Shown piece by piece: positions 33,622 through 41,824 of a stretch of DNA of 64,000 nt. The translations under genes and the position numbers were made by a program. This stretch comes from JAPWJZ01 sp964575605 (lineage in GTDB: Bacteria; Pseudomonadota; Alphaproteobacteria; Micavibrionales; UBA2020), in the NCBI GenBank assembly GCA_964575605.1, contig CAZNRN010000001.1:1-64000 (forward strand). Reading direction: 5' to 3'. Below the pieces are notes generated by a model. It was not told the origin of the DNA. It saw only the letters and a program-made list of their open reading frames with translations, and did not search any database. How positions within the stretch are numbered: position 1 is the first letter of the stretch; each line of letters starts with the position of its first letter.

Positions 33622-35151
33622 TTACTCCTGCGGCCTGAGGGTTTCGACCTCGGTCACCGGCACGTCGTCGGCCATCATCGCTACCTGGACCGCCAGCATC
33701 AGCGCCTGACGCTCCAGCAGTTCGTAATAGTCGCGCAGTTCGATCAGGTAGAAGGTGCCCTGCGTCAGCTTCTCCATGTCGATCTCGCCTTCGTTGCCGA
33801 TCAGGTTGAGCGCGTACTTCTGGCTGTTGAAGCGGTCGATGGTCATCGCATGGATGACTTCGCGGTAACTGGGGTTGTTCGAAATCTCGCCGAGCGGGAT
33901 GTTCGCGTCACGGCGCAGCTGCTGCACCCATGTCCCGGCGCGCGTACCCGGCATACGCCAGGAGGTGATCAGCTGCGGCACGGAGCGGATGGCGGCATAG
34001 CGCGCAAGGTAGGAGCGGCGATCCATCCAGCGCTCATGGCCCTGCGGCGTGTTAAAGCTGTCGATCGGCATGGGGTCGCCCGTCGGGTCGCCCATCAAGT
34101 TGTTCAGGATCTGCTTGGTCATCTCCGCGTCTTTTTGGCGCGTAGCTGAGCCCGCCGTGACCGTATTCGCCGCGTTGTCGACCGGGATCGTCAGGGCGTT
34201 GAACAGGCGCTTGGTCACTTGCGTATCAGCGTTGTAGTAGTTCGGGTCGGAACCCGCGCAGGTGTTCGCGCCATCGTTGTCGGCCGGGTCGCAGAAGAGG
34301 CGTTCGAAGACGTCGGTTTCTGTGCTGATCACGGCGTCATTGTTGCGCTGTTGCGGCACGCCCGCGCGGTTGGATGCTGCCTGGGTCATTTCGTCTTCCC
34401 ATGCATTACGCATACCGGCTGCAAAGGCTGCCTGGCGGCCCGTACCGCCGACGTTAGTCGCGGCGACGCAGGCGTTTTCGGGCGGTTTCATCTGGTTGGC
34501 GTTCTTGGTGTCGTCAACCATGTTGGCGAGGTTCTGCTTGTTCTCCAGATAAGCGTCCATGCCCGCCTGGAAGTCGTGGCTTTGCTGGGTCGTAGCTGTG
34601 TTCAGCTGGTCGGTCATCGCCATCAGTGCGGGCTTCAGGTTGTACCACCACATGGTGTCCCACCAGTCGATCAGGTTAAGTTCGAACTGGTTGAGGTTAG
34701 ACAGCAGCGCCGCCATCATGTTGTCGATCATGCCGCCCAGGAAGCCCTCGAGGCCGAGGTAGGTCTGGTTGGCGGCGCCCGTCTGGCCGTAGGGCGACGT
34801 GCTGGAAATGCCGAACATGATGGTAGGCGGGATGACCGAGGCCAGCTGCTCGATCAGCTGGTCAAAGGCCGTCTGGATGGCGGTTTGCGCGGTCGATGAC
34901 ATCGACGGGTTGTCGCAAGGGTAAACCGGGCAGGCCGGCGGGAAGCCAAGGCAGAAACCGGGCGACACGAAAATGGGCGGCGCAGGCGGCAGCACCGCCT
35001 GGCCTTTACATTCGCTGTCATACGAAAGGACGATGTTATAGCCCGCAAGGAAGGACAAGATGACAATCGCCATCAGCGGCGAACGTCCGGACTTCAGCTT
35101 CTGTCCGAACGCGGAAAGGTTGCCCTTTATTTTAGACCACACTGTCATCAT
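33622..35151 (-). CDS. type IVB-associated exported protein, paralogue 2
   Basis: 509 residues, the longest of the four. Hydrophobic N-terminal segment at about 25-43 then several cysteines in a Pro-rich stretch (CLGFPPACPVYPCD). Family blocks: DWWDTMWWYNLKPALMAMTDQL, SHDFQAGMDAYLENKQN, CVAATNVGGTGRQAAFAAG, FCDPADNDGANTCAG, TPQGHERWMDRRSYLARYAAI, ISNNPSYREVIHAMTIDRFN and ERQALMLAVQVAM. It ends in RPQE. The ATG overlaps the stop of paralogue 1 by 4 bases. Between the first and second shared blocks it has an extra hydrophobic region not seen in paralogue 3. Confidence 0.7.
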   Translation of the reverse strand: MMTVWSKIKGNLSAFGQKLKSGRSPLMAIVILSFLAGYNIVLSYDSECKGQAVLPPAPPIFVSPGFCLGFPPACPVYPCDNPSMSSTAQTAIQTAFDQLIEQLASVIPPTIMFGISSTSPYGQTGAANQTYLGLEGFLGGMIDNMMAALLSNLNQFELNLIDWWDTMWWYNLKPALMAMTDQLNTATTQQSHDFQAGMDAYLENKQNLANMVDDTKNANQMKPPENACVAATNVGGTGRQAAFAAGMRNAWEDEMTQAASNRAGVPQQRNNDAVISTETDVFERLFCDPADNDGANTCAGSDPNYYNADTQVTKRLFNALTIPVDNAANTVTAGSATRQKDAEMTKQILNNLMGDPTGDPMPIDSFNTPQGHERWMDRRSYLARYAAIRSVPQLITSWRMPGTRAGTWVQQLRRDANIPLGEISNNPSYREVIHAMTIDRFNSQKYALNLIGNEGEIDMEKLTQGTFYLIELRDYYELLERQALMLAVQVAMMADDVPVTEVETLRPQE

Positions 35152-36473
35152 TCAAAGCTCTGCTGCAGCGAATGCTGGTCAAACGGTTTTGCGTCCCGCA
35201 CCTGCGGCCCCACCTGGGCTGCAAGGATAAGGCCGTAGCGGTCGAGAAGGTCGAGCTGGTCGGCCATCAACATTGCCTGGAAGGCCTGCTGGATGACGAG
35301 TTCGCGGGCGTTGTTTTCAGGCTCGTCGATCTGGTCAATGGAGTATTGGCCGGAGCGGAAGCGCTCGGAGGTCATCACCTTGAGGACTTCGTTATGCGAC
35401 GGGTTCGCGGAGATATAGGAAGCGTCGATACCGGAAAGCTGGCGGATCGGCTGCAGGAACTGCTGCATGTCGGTGCCGGGCGAACGGCGGGCGACCACAT
35501 AATAGAGAAGGTCATAAATCGCCTGACGCTTCGCCTTGTAGGCCTGACCGTCGAGATAGGCTTCCTGGCCCTGCTCGCTCTCAAGCGCCGCGCCGGAAAC
35601 CGGCTGTTTCACGATCGGCTCGGCGAGGTTGATGATCATGTCATCGATAACCTGTTTGATCTGGGGATTCTTGAGGTCGATCGTGTCCTTCATGAAGATT
35701 TCCGCGGTCACGTCCATGTCGCGGCCCATCAGCGGCGTGTCGTCGGTGCAGCCCGGCACGCCCGCGTTATCGTTCGGGTCGCAATAGTTTGCGACGTAGT
35801 TTTCCCAGGCCCTGTTCATGTCGGGTGCGGCGCCGCCTGCAGCGGGTGTACCTGCGCGGTTTGCGGTACGGGGCGCGGCTTCGAGCGTTGCTGCCGTTTC
35901 ATAAGCGCGGCGGAAGGTGGAGGCGCGGGTCATGCCGCCCACGACCGTACCGGCGACGCATACGTTTTCACCCGGGCGCTGTTCGCGGTGAGCCCGGATA
36001 TCGTTTTTCATGTGTTCGCGGGCGACGCGGTTGGAGCCCGTGGCGTCAGCCATCATGCCAAGCTGCGTATGTTTGAATGTGTCGATTGCCGTCAGCTGGT
36101 CGGTCATCGCCTGCATGGCGGGCCTGAGGTTGTACCACCAGAAGGTATCGATCCAGTCGTTGAAGTTCTTGGTAACCTGTATGATTTTCTGTGTGATGGC
36201 TGCGACGAAGCCGGCCATGGCGAGCGGGAAATAGACAGCGCCCAGCTGCGTTACTGCAAGCGCGATATCGGGCATCGTGACGAGCAGGCCGACCTGCCCG
36301 ATGCCGAAGGCGGTGCCGAGGAAGGGGCTGATGCAAAGGTTGTTACCGCAGGAGAAACACTGTGCCTGCGTTTCGCAGGACGTCATGACGTTTACGCTCA
36401 TGAACCCGAGGCCGAGGAAGGCCACGAAAAACAGCGCGATAATGGATTTCTTCAAGTTCCCAGGCTGCATCAT
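35148..36473 (-). CDS. type IVB-associated exported protein, paralogue 1
   Basis: 441 residues from the ATG at 36471-36473. Hydrophobic N-terminus (about 8-30), then cysteines in SCETQAQCFSCGNNLC and a long hydrophobic stretch to about residue 90. Family blocks: DTFWWYNLRPAMQAMTDQLTA, TQLGMMADATGSN, CVAGTVVGGMTRASTF, NYCDPNDNAGVPGC, SEQGQEAYLDGQAYKAKRQAI, ISANPSHNEVLKVMTSERF and ERYGLI-like end helix. Most similar to paralogue 2. First of the tetrad; a perfect 11-bp dyad lies 84 bases upstream. Function not known. Confidence 0.7.
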   Translation of the reverse strand: MMQPGNLKKSIIALFFVAFLGLGFMSVNVMTSCETQAQCFSCGNNLCISPFLGTAFGIGQVGLLVTMPDIALAVTQLGAVYFPLAMAGFVAAITQKIIQVTKNFNDWIDTFWWYNLRPAMQAMTDQLTAIDTFKHTQLGMMADATGSNRVAREHMKNDIRAHREQRPGENVCVAGTVVGGMTRASTFRRAYETAATLEAAPRTANRAGTPAAGGAAPDMNRAWENYVANYCDPNDNAGVPGCTDDTPLMGRDMDVTAEIFMKDTIDLKNPQIKQVIDDMIINLAEPIVKQPVSGAALESEQGQEAYLDGQAYKAKRQAIYDLLYYVVARRSPGTDMQQFLQPIRQLSGIDASYISANPSHNEVLKVMTSERFRSGQYSIDQIDEPENNARELVIQQAFQAMLMADQLDLLDRYGLILAAQVGPQVRDAKPFDQHSLQQSFE

Positions 36474-36556
36474 GACCAAAGTTACCCCAAAACTCTCGCG
36501 AGAATCACGCCACCACAATACGGCGCAACACTCCTGCTTCGACCATATCCTCTATA

Positions 36557-36583
36557 GTATCACATTTAGTTAAAATGTGATAC
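36557..36583. promoter_or_regulatory. perfect 11-bp inverted repeat, operator-like
   Basis: GTATCACATTT (36557-36567), loop AGTTA, AAATGTGATAC (36573-36583). It lies in the 160-base gap between the TcpQ-like gene and the first of the four paralogues. No T-run follows on either strand, so it looks like a protein-binding site, not a terminator. Confidence 0.65.
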
Positions 36584-36633
36584 ATTTCGGAATAGTTAAG
36601 TAAATTCAGGGACTTGGAAAATCGGCGAGAATC

Positions 36634-38211
36634 TTACTGCGCGAGGTCGTAAGACTTTATGACCAAGACTCTGGGACCCGTGCCGCCCTGGTGAAGCTGG
36701 CCGTAGGGCTGCGGACGGACCGCTGCGAACTTGTCGAGCAGGCGCCCGACGGCCTCGTCAAAGGTGCCGGGGTAGCCGACGGCATCCGTCAGGCGGTAGT
36801 CATAATCAATTGACCAGTAGAGCTCGACGCCGGCCTTGTCTGCCCAGCCTTTCAGGACATCGCGCAGGGTCTGGCCCTTGGCGCCCTGCCAGCTGCCGGA
36901 GGCGCTGTCGGTCGCGGCAACGGCATCGGGCGAGGCAGTAGTCTGTGCCGAAGCGATTTGCACCGGCGCGGAAGAACCGGTTTCGCCGTCAGCGGAAGCC
37001 GACATCGCGGCATCCGACGACATGGCAGACGACGGCGCTGCCGACGACTGGTCGTCGCCATGCGCGGGGGTCATCGGCGCGGGCGGATAGGATTTCTGCG
37101 GCTTGGTCACGTCCGCGGGCGGCATCGTAAGGCTCTCGGACGAGGGCTGCGACACTTCTTCTTTCGGCGTCGGCGCGGGCGGCTGCGAGATCAGTTTCTC
37201 GGGGCGGTAGGACGGGATGGCGCCGCCGGCGGTGCGGTCGTTAGTCGAGGGTTCGTTGCGCCAGTCGGAAGTTTCGTCGGTGCCCCAGTAGGCGGCCTGT
37301 TTGCTTTCGGAGGCGGTGCGCTCGCCGGTGTCGTCGTTTTCCTGCTCGGCCGGTTCGTCGGCTTTCTGCCACCAGGCGAGTTTCTTCCAGAAGGGTTTTT
37401 TCTTGCGGCGCACTTCGACGCGCTCTTCGGCTTGTGCAGTTGCCGGAGCCTGTGCGGTTTCGGCAGGCTTGGCATCCGCCTGCTGCGTGATCGCGATCGG
37501 CTGCGTGCCGTCGATCGGCGCGGGAATGTCGTCGGTACCTTCTGCCTGGACGGCAGAGGGCGCGGGCGCCTGCGTCATTTGTTGCGGCTGCGCAGGGCTT
37601 GCGTGATAGCCGATGATGACAGTGTTGTCATGCAGCGTGTAGCCGAGGCCCTGGCGCGCGAGCATGTCTGCGAGCACATGTTGCCACGGCCTGCCGCCTT
37701 CCCACGAGACGAGGACGCCGGGGTTCACGCCGCCGGAGAAAGAGTAACGGTAGCCGGGAGGCACAACTTGTTGCAGCGCCATCACGAGCGGCATGTCGGA
37801 GCCGAAACCGGCCAGCACATCGCCACCCTGGGGTGCTGCAGGTTCGGCAGACGGGGCAGCTGCAGGCGCAGCCGCGACCGGTTCAGGTGCGGGTGCGGGT
37901 GCCGCTGCGGGTTGCGGCGCGGGCGCAACAGGCGCGGGTGCGAGCGCGTTCTGGTGCGGCGCGCTCCAGGCGGCGGGCGCGGGAGAAGAAACGGGCGCTG
38001 CGACGGGCGCTGCCGCTGCAGGGACTTCGCCGTTGATGGGCGGAAGGTCGGACATGCCGTCGTCGCCGGCGGGCGCCGCGGATTGCGGCAGCGAGGGCGG
38101 CGTTTCCAGCGGCCCCTTCCATTCAAATCCGGCTTGCGCGCTGGTGGTGAGCGCGATCAGCGCAACGCCCGAAAGCATGAGGGCGATTTTCGTGGAATAC
38201 GTTTTTGTCAT
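36634..38211 (-). CDS. exported protein with TcpQ-like domains, type IVB locus
   Basis: 525 residues from the ATG at 38209-38211, with AGGGACATCC upstream and a signal peptide ending TTSAQA. Two similar small alpha/beta domains flank a long Pro/Ala/Ser linker. The first (about 140-205) contains LVMALQQVVPPGYRYSF and WQHVLADMLARQGLGYTLHD. The second, at the C-terminus, contains QTLRDVLKGWADKAGVELYWS and TFDEAVGRLLDKF. Both match the TcpQ/PilL-type fold used by secretin-associated proteins of type IV pili and IncI thin pili. Likely periplasmic, bridging or supporting the outer-membrane ring. Lies after icmT with its own promoter in between. Confidence 0.65.
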   Translation of the reverse strand: MTKTYSTKIALMLSGVALIALTTSAQAGFEWKGPLETPPSLPQSAAPAGDDGMSDLPPINGEVPAAAAPVAAPVSSPAPAAWSAPHQNALAPAPVAPAPQPAAAPAPAPEPVAAAPAAAPSAEPAAPQGGDVLAGFGSDMPLVMALQQVVPPGYRYSFSGGVNPGVLVSWEGGRPWQHVLADMLARQGLGYTLHDNTVIIGYHASPAQPQQMTQAPAPSAVQAEGTDDIPAPIDGTQPIAITQQADAKPAETAQAPATAQAEERVEVRRKKKPFWKKLAWWQKADEPAEQENDDTGERTASESKQAAYWGTDETSDWRNEPSTNDRTAGGAIPSYRPEKLISQPPAPTPKEEVSQPSSESLTMPPADVTKPQKSYPPAPMTPAHGDDQSSAAPSSAMSSDAAMSASADGETGSSAPVQIASAQTTASPDAVAATDSASGSWQGAKGQTLRDVLKGWADKAGVELYWSIDYDYRLTDAVGYPGTFDEAVGRLLDKFAAVRPQPYGQLHQGGTGPRVLVIKSYDLAQ

Positions 38212-38256
38212 GGATGTCCCTGCCTGGAAACTTTTGGATATAAACAAGATGCTACA

Positions 38257-38286
38257 GTTATAGCCCCAAAATCACGGACTAATCAA
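38257..38286 (-). promoter_or_regulatory. candidate internal promoter for the TcpQ-like gene
   Basis: Minus strand: TTGATT (38286-38281), 18 bases, TATAAC (38262-38257), 46 bases before the ATG at 38211. Confidence 0.5.
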
Positions 38287-38325
38287 TAGCATCACGGCAG
38301 GAAATACAGGGATTTGGGCCGCTTC

Positions 38326-38640
38326 CTAGCGGGAACCGGTGTCCTGAAGCTTGCGCCTGCGGGTCCATATCCAGGCCGGGCGGCGGGGGCCGATAAACCA
38401 GACCCGGATGGCGCGCAGCGCCGCCGGGAAGGTCAGCTGCTTGCGCTCGAGCAGCCAGAAGAAGGCCATGATGAGGATCATCAGGCAGAGCGTCCAGAGG
38501 CGGGCATGGACAAGGACGAGGACCACGAAAAAGCCCGCGCGCGCGTCGAAAATGAAGAAGCGCACGGTTTTCATGGTATTGCGCCAATGCCACTGCTTGG
38601 CGTTGACCTGTACCTGAATAGGTTCCTGCGCTTTTGACAT
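38326..38640 (-). CDS. icmT: IcmT/TraK-family type IVB secretion protein
   Basis: 104 residues. The core from about 16 to 95 matches IcmT: WHWRNTMKTVRFFIFDARAG, one or two hydrophobic helices (VLVLVHARLWTLCLMILIMAFFWLLE), then FPAALRAIRVWFIGPRRPAW. IcmT is a small inner-membrane component of the Dot/Icm system and is TraK on IncI plasmids. It starts 4 bases after the stop of dotB. The order DotD, DotC, DotB, IcmT equals traH-traI-traJ-traK of IncI plasmids. Confidence 0.85.
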   Translation of the reverse strand: MSKAQEPIQVQVNAKQWHWRNTMKTVRFFIFDARAGFFVVLVLVHARLWTLCLMILIMAFFWLLERKQLTFPAALRAIRVWFIGPRRPAWIWTRRRKLQDTGSR

Positions 38641-38644
38641 AGTT

Positions 38645-39877
38645 TTAGTGTCCTGACTTTTCCGCGGGCTTGTTCTCGTCCTTCAGCTCGGCCGAGGCTT
38701 TTTTCATCGCCTCTTCCTGCGCCTTGGTGCCCTGAGCATAGATGAGGTAGAAGCGCTTTTCAATAAGTCCGGCCTCGTAGGCCATGCGGGCGGAATATTC
38801 CATGGTCTTGCCGTATTTCGGCACCATGGCCATCAGCGTCGCGGGCCATTTGTCGAAGGTCATGTTGAGGAGCGTTTCGCGGATTTCCTCGGTAAAGGGC
38901 ATGAATTCCCTGAGCGCCACGCGGCCGCCGCCGATTTTAGGCACCAGCGTCTGGGTGATGATAAGGCGTACCGTTTCCATAAGCGAGAAAGCGCGCTCGG
39001 AACGCTCGGAGGGCTCGAAGGTCGAGACCATGCGTCGGATGGTCGCCGCGACACCGGTCGTGTGGACGGTCGCGAAGACCAAGTGACCCGTCTGTCCGGC
39101 TTCGATGGCCGCCGAAATCGTTTCGCGGTCGCGGGCTTCCCCCACCAGGATAATTTCAGGCTTGCGGCGCAGCGCGTTACGCACCCCGGCCGCGAAGGTC
39201 GGCAGGTGGCGCGGGATTTCGGTCTGCGCGACGAGCGAGCGGCGCGCGACGATCGTATCGTAGGTGAATTCGATCGGCGCTTCGTAGGTCAAAAGCTTGC
39301 CGCAACCGTGCGCGGATTCGATAAGGCCGCGGATGCCCGCCGCCAGCAGCGTCGATTTGCCCGAGCCCGTGGGGCCGGTAACCAGCACGAGGCCCTGGCG
39401 CGGGCGCCATGCCTCCTGGATCTCTTTTTCGATTTTCAGTTGCGCAAACGTAGGTGGCGCGGAAGGCAGCGTACGCAACGTTATCTGCACGCCGTCGCGG
39501 CCGTCTGCAAGGATGGCCGTCATGTTCACACGAAAGCGCGTACGCGTGAAACGGTCGATCATGATCTCGTAGGACAAGTCGATGTCGGCGCCGCCGGAGA
39601 GGATGGCGAGCGCTTCAGTGCCGTACAATTTGGTGATGATGGCCGCCATGTCGGCAGCGTCCAGCGCGCGGTAGGTCGAGGGATAGAGCGTGCCGTAAAT
39701 CTCGCACATCACCGGCCTGTTCGACTGGTAGGTGATGTCGGAAGCGCCTTTCTTCACGCACCAGAGCATGAAGGGGTCGATGTGCATTTCAAGAAAACGG
39801 TCGGGTTCGCCCGGCCATGTTTCCTTCAGGTCGTCGACACCTTTTTTAAGTAGGCTTACCGGTCTGCCGGCTTCCAT
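38645..39877 (-). CDS. dotB: DotB/TraJ-family type IVB secretion ATPase
   Basis: 410 residues, slightly longer than Legionella DotB (377). A PilT/VirB11-type hexameric ATPase of the cytoplasmic complex. Walker A GPTGSGKS at 168-175; the Asp box TYEAPIEFTYD, Walker B ILVGEARDRETISAA and the His box TGHLVFATVHTTG are all present. N-terminal domain contains the DITYQSNRPV segment of the DotB/PilT PAS-like fold. The C-terminal 40 residues are a charged helix. It lies between dotC and icmT; the 101-base gap upstream holds a 7-bp hairpin (39912-39932). Confidence 0.93.
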   Translation of the reverse strand: MEAGRPVSLLKKGVDDLKETWPGEPDRFLEMHIDPFMLWCVKKGASDITYQSNRPVMCEIYGTLYPSTYRALDAADMAAIITKLYGTEALAILSGGADIDLSYEIMIDRFTRTRFRVNMTAILADGRDGVQITLRTLPSAPPTFAQLKIEKEIQEAWRPRQGLVLVTGPTGSGKSTLLAAGIRGLIESAHGCGKLLTYEAPIEFTYDTIVARRSLVAQTEIPRHLPTFAAGVRNALRRKPEIILVGEARDRETISAAIEAGQTGHLVFATVHTTGVAATIRRMVSTFEPSERSERAFSLMETVRLIITQTLVPKIGGGRVALREFMPFTEEIRETLLNMTFDKWPATLMAMVPKYGKTMEYSARMAYEAGLIEKRFYLIYAQGTKAQEEAMKKASAELKDENKPAEKSGH

Positions 39878-39978
39878 TTAATTCAGGCCCCCTGAAACTA
39901 TTTGCATAACAGCCTATCCAGAGCAGATAGGCCGAACCCCGCTAAAGTCCAGTATCCGCACCTTTGTTAAAGAAAAGG

Positions 39979-41175
39979 TTAACGGTCGCCCGGCTTCCAG
40001 AGGTCGGAACCGGTCAGGAACTGGGAGGGGCCGGTGATGCGCAGCGCACGGTCGCCCACGCGCATTTCGTTGCGGCCACCCGTGACGCCGCGGTCTTCTT
40101 GCAGCGCATAGGGCTGGGAAATCTTGCCCTCGGCCAGCAGCATGCGGTAACGGACCATGGCGCTGTAGTCCGCGACCAGCTGTGCCAGCTGCGTCTGGAA
40201 GATCTGTTCGCCCTGCTCGTAACCTTCTTTCCAGCCCTGCTTCACCCAGCTGTTCCACATAGATTGCTCTTTCGAGGTCTTGGGCCAGAGGATGCGGGGC
40301 GGGGGCGGAATGTCCGAGGCATAGTTCATGTTGAGGTACGTGCGCCAGTCGCGGGGCGCCGTCACGATCTTCGCCTGCTTGTTGATTTTTAAAATCTGGT
40401 CGGCGACGGCGGCTTCGTTGCCGCCTTCGGTGATGACAAGGGCATCCAGCGATTCACGCACCATCGGCGGCTCGATCAGCAGCCCGGAGGGTGCGCGCAT
40501 CAGGAGCGCGCGGAAGTTGAAGACCTGGTCGAGGGTCGGCTCGTAGGCTTTGAGCTCTTCCAGCACCTGGTAGCTGCGCTTGGCAAGGCCGCCGCGCGCG
40601 CCGTAGGACAGCGCTGCTTCGCGCTGGCTGTCGCGGCGCATATCAAGCGACTCTTTCTTGTCGACGACGTCGTCGGAAATGTTCTGGCCGAAGCTGCGCT
40701 CGACGTTCTGCAGCTGCTCGATCGTCGGCGGCACCGGGATTGCGGGATCAGCAGGATCCGGTTCTTTTTCTTCCTTCGGCGCCTTGCCGAAGAGGTCGCG
40801 GTCTTTCTTAGCTTCCTTGGCGAGCTGGTGCGCCTTGTACTGCGGGCTCTCCTTGTCCTTCAGCTGGGCATCGAGTTCCGCCTGCGTCATGCCGGGCTTG
40901 GGAGGTTCCTGGCCCATGCCAAGCGGCAGGGAGCCCGGAGGGGCGAGGACGCCAAGGCCGCCCGGCTGCTGCATGCCGGGCTGTGCCGGCTGTTGCTGGC
41001 CGCCCATCATCTGGCTGAGCTGCTGCGCATAGGCCTGCGCCTCTTCAGCAGTCGTCGGCAGCGTTACGCCGCCGGGCTGCTGTTGCTGCGCCATGGCGGT
41101 CGTGCTGAACAGCACGAGGCTGATCATGCCCGCTGCGGCGAAACGGATGATATCAGTCTGCCGAAACAGGGGCAT
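39979..41175 (-). CDS. dotC: DotC/TraI-family type IVB core protein
   Basis: 398 residues. Conserved DotC region from about 165: REAALSYGARGGLAKRSYQVL, LDQVFNFRALLMRAPSGLLI, PRDWRTYLNMNYASDIPPPP, WVKQGWKEGYEQGE, and EDRGVTGGRNEMRVGDRALRI. DotC forms part of the outer-membrane core ring with DotD and DotH. The N-terminus is an ordinary signal peptide (ending TTAMAQ) without a lipobox Cys, unlike the Legionella lipoprotein, and is followed by a Gln/Pro-rich linker of about 100 residues that makes the protein longer than the usual 300. Overlaps dotD by 23 bases. Confidence 0.92.
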   Translation of the reverse strand: MPLFRQTDIIRFAAAGMISLVLFSTTAMAQQQQPGGVTLPTTAEEAQAYAQQLSQMMGGQQQPAQPGMQQPGGLGVLAPPGSLPLGMGQEPPKPGMTQAELDAQLKDKESPQYKAHQLAKEAKKDRDLFGKAPKEEKEPDPADPAIPVPPTIEQLQNVERSFGQNISDDVVDKKESLDMRRDSQREAALSYGARGGLAKRSYQVLEELKAYEPTLDQVFNFRALLMRAPSGLLIEPPMVRESLDALVITEGGNEAAVADQILKINKQAKIVTAPRDWRTYLNMNYASDIPPPPRILWPKTSKEQSMWNSWVKQGWKEGYEQGEQIFQTQLAQLVADYSAMVRYRMLLAEGKISQPYALQEDRGVTGGRNEMRVGDRALRITGPSQFLTGSDLWKPGDR

Positions 41176-41644
41176 AGTTCAACTCCACAATGTGGTGCTC
41201 GGGATCGACGACGACGTCGGCGCGCTGGCCGGCCTGCAGGCCGAGGTCACGCAGCACGTCGATGACCGATTTCTGACGCGCGTTGACAGTAACAACCACA
41301 GGCGCGGGCGGAAGGTCGCCGTTGACCTGCATGTCGTAGCCTGCGCGGTCGGCAAGGCGTCGCATGATGGGCTCGATCGGGCCGACCCATTCAACGGACA
41401 CGCTGCGGCGCAATTCCTGCGGCGCATAGGGAACTTGCTGGATGGAGGAACCGGGGTTGCGCGCCTGCTCGACAGAGGCGAGCGTCTGCAGCGCGGCCGA
41501 TGCCTTGTCGACGGCGGCGGCGATGCGCAGGCCGACGGGATCGGGTTCAGCGACGAGCTGCTGGTCGACCGGGCCATGCACGGCGCAGGCGCTGAGCGCG
41601 AGCGTCATGACAGCGGCGCTAACAGTAGTAAGAAAACGTTTCAT
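41153..41644 (-). CDS. dotD: DotD/TraH-family type IVB core lipoprotein
   Basis: 163 residues from the ATG at 41642-41644. Lipoprotein signal: MKRFLTTVSAAVMTLALSAC with the lipobox LSAC. The mature domain has the DotD secretin-N0-like fold: VSVEWVGPIEPIMRRLADRAG and VTVNARQKSVIDVLRDLGLQAG. DotD with DotC drives outer-membrane assembly of DotH. Length equals the Legionella protein. An imperfect dyad (GCATTTGTGA 41681-41690, TCACAATGC 41710-41718) lies upstream and may be regulatory. Overlaps dotC by 23 bases. Confidence 0.88.
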   Translation of the reverse strand: MKRFLTTVSAAVMTLALSACAVHGPVDQQLVAEPDPVGLRIAAAVDKASAALQTLASVEQARNPGSSIQQVPYAPQELRRSVSVEWVGPIEPIMRRLADRAGYDMQVNGDLPPAPVVVTVNARQKSVIDVLRDLGLQAGQRADVVVDPEHHIVELNYAPVSAD

Positions 41645-41824
41645 GATAATTGTTCCATCACTGCCCAAAACAGATGAGATGCATTTGTGACGATAGTAAA
41701 CATTTTTAATCACAATGCAAACAGGCAAGCGCCTGTATTTAGCGGTTTTTTCGGGACGCACTCTGGAAAGTGAAAGAATTGGGATTTCGAAAAATGAGAA
41801 ATTATTTCGGCGGATTCAAAAAAA

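Noticed and set aside
30917..36473. Naming the four paralogues VirB5 or TrbJ
   Set aside because: Only a general impression of helical N-termini and cysteines supports it; no diagnostic motif was found.
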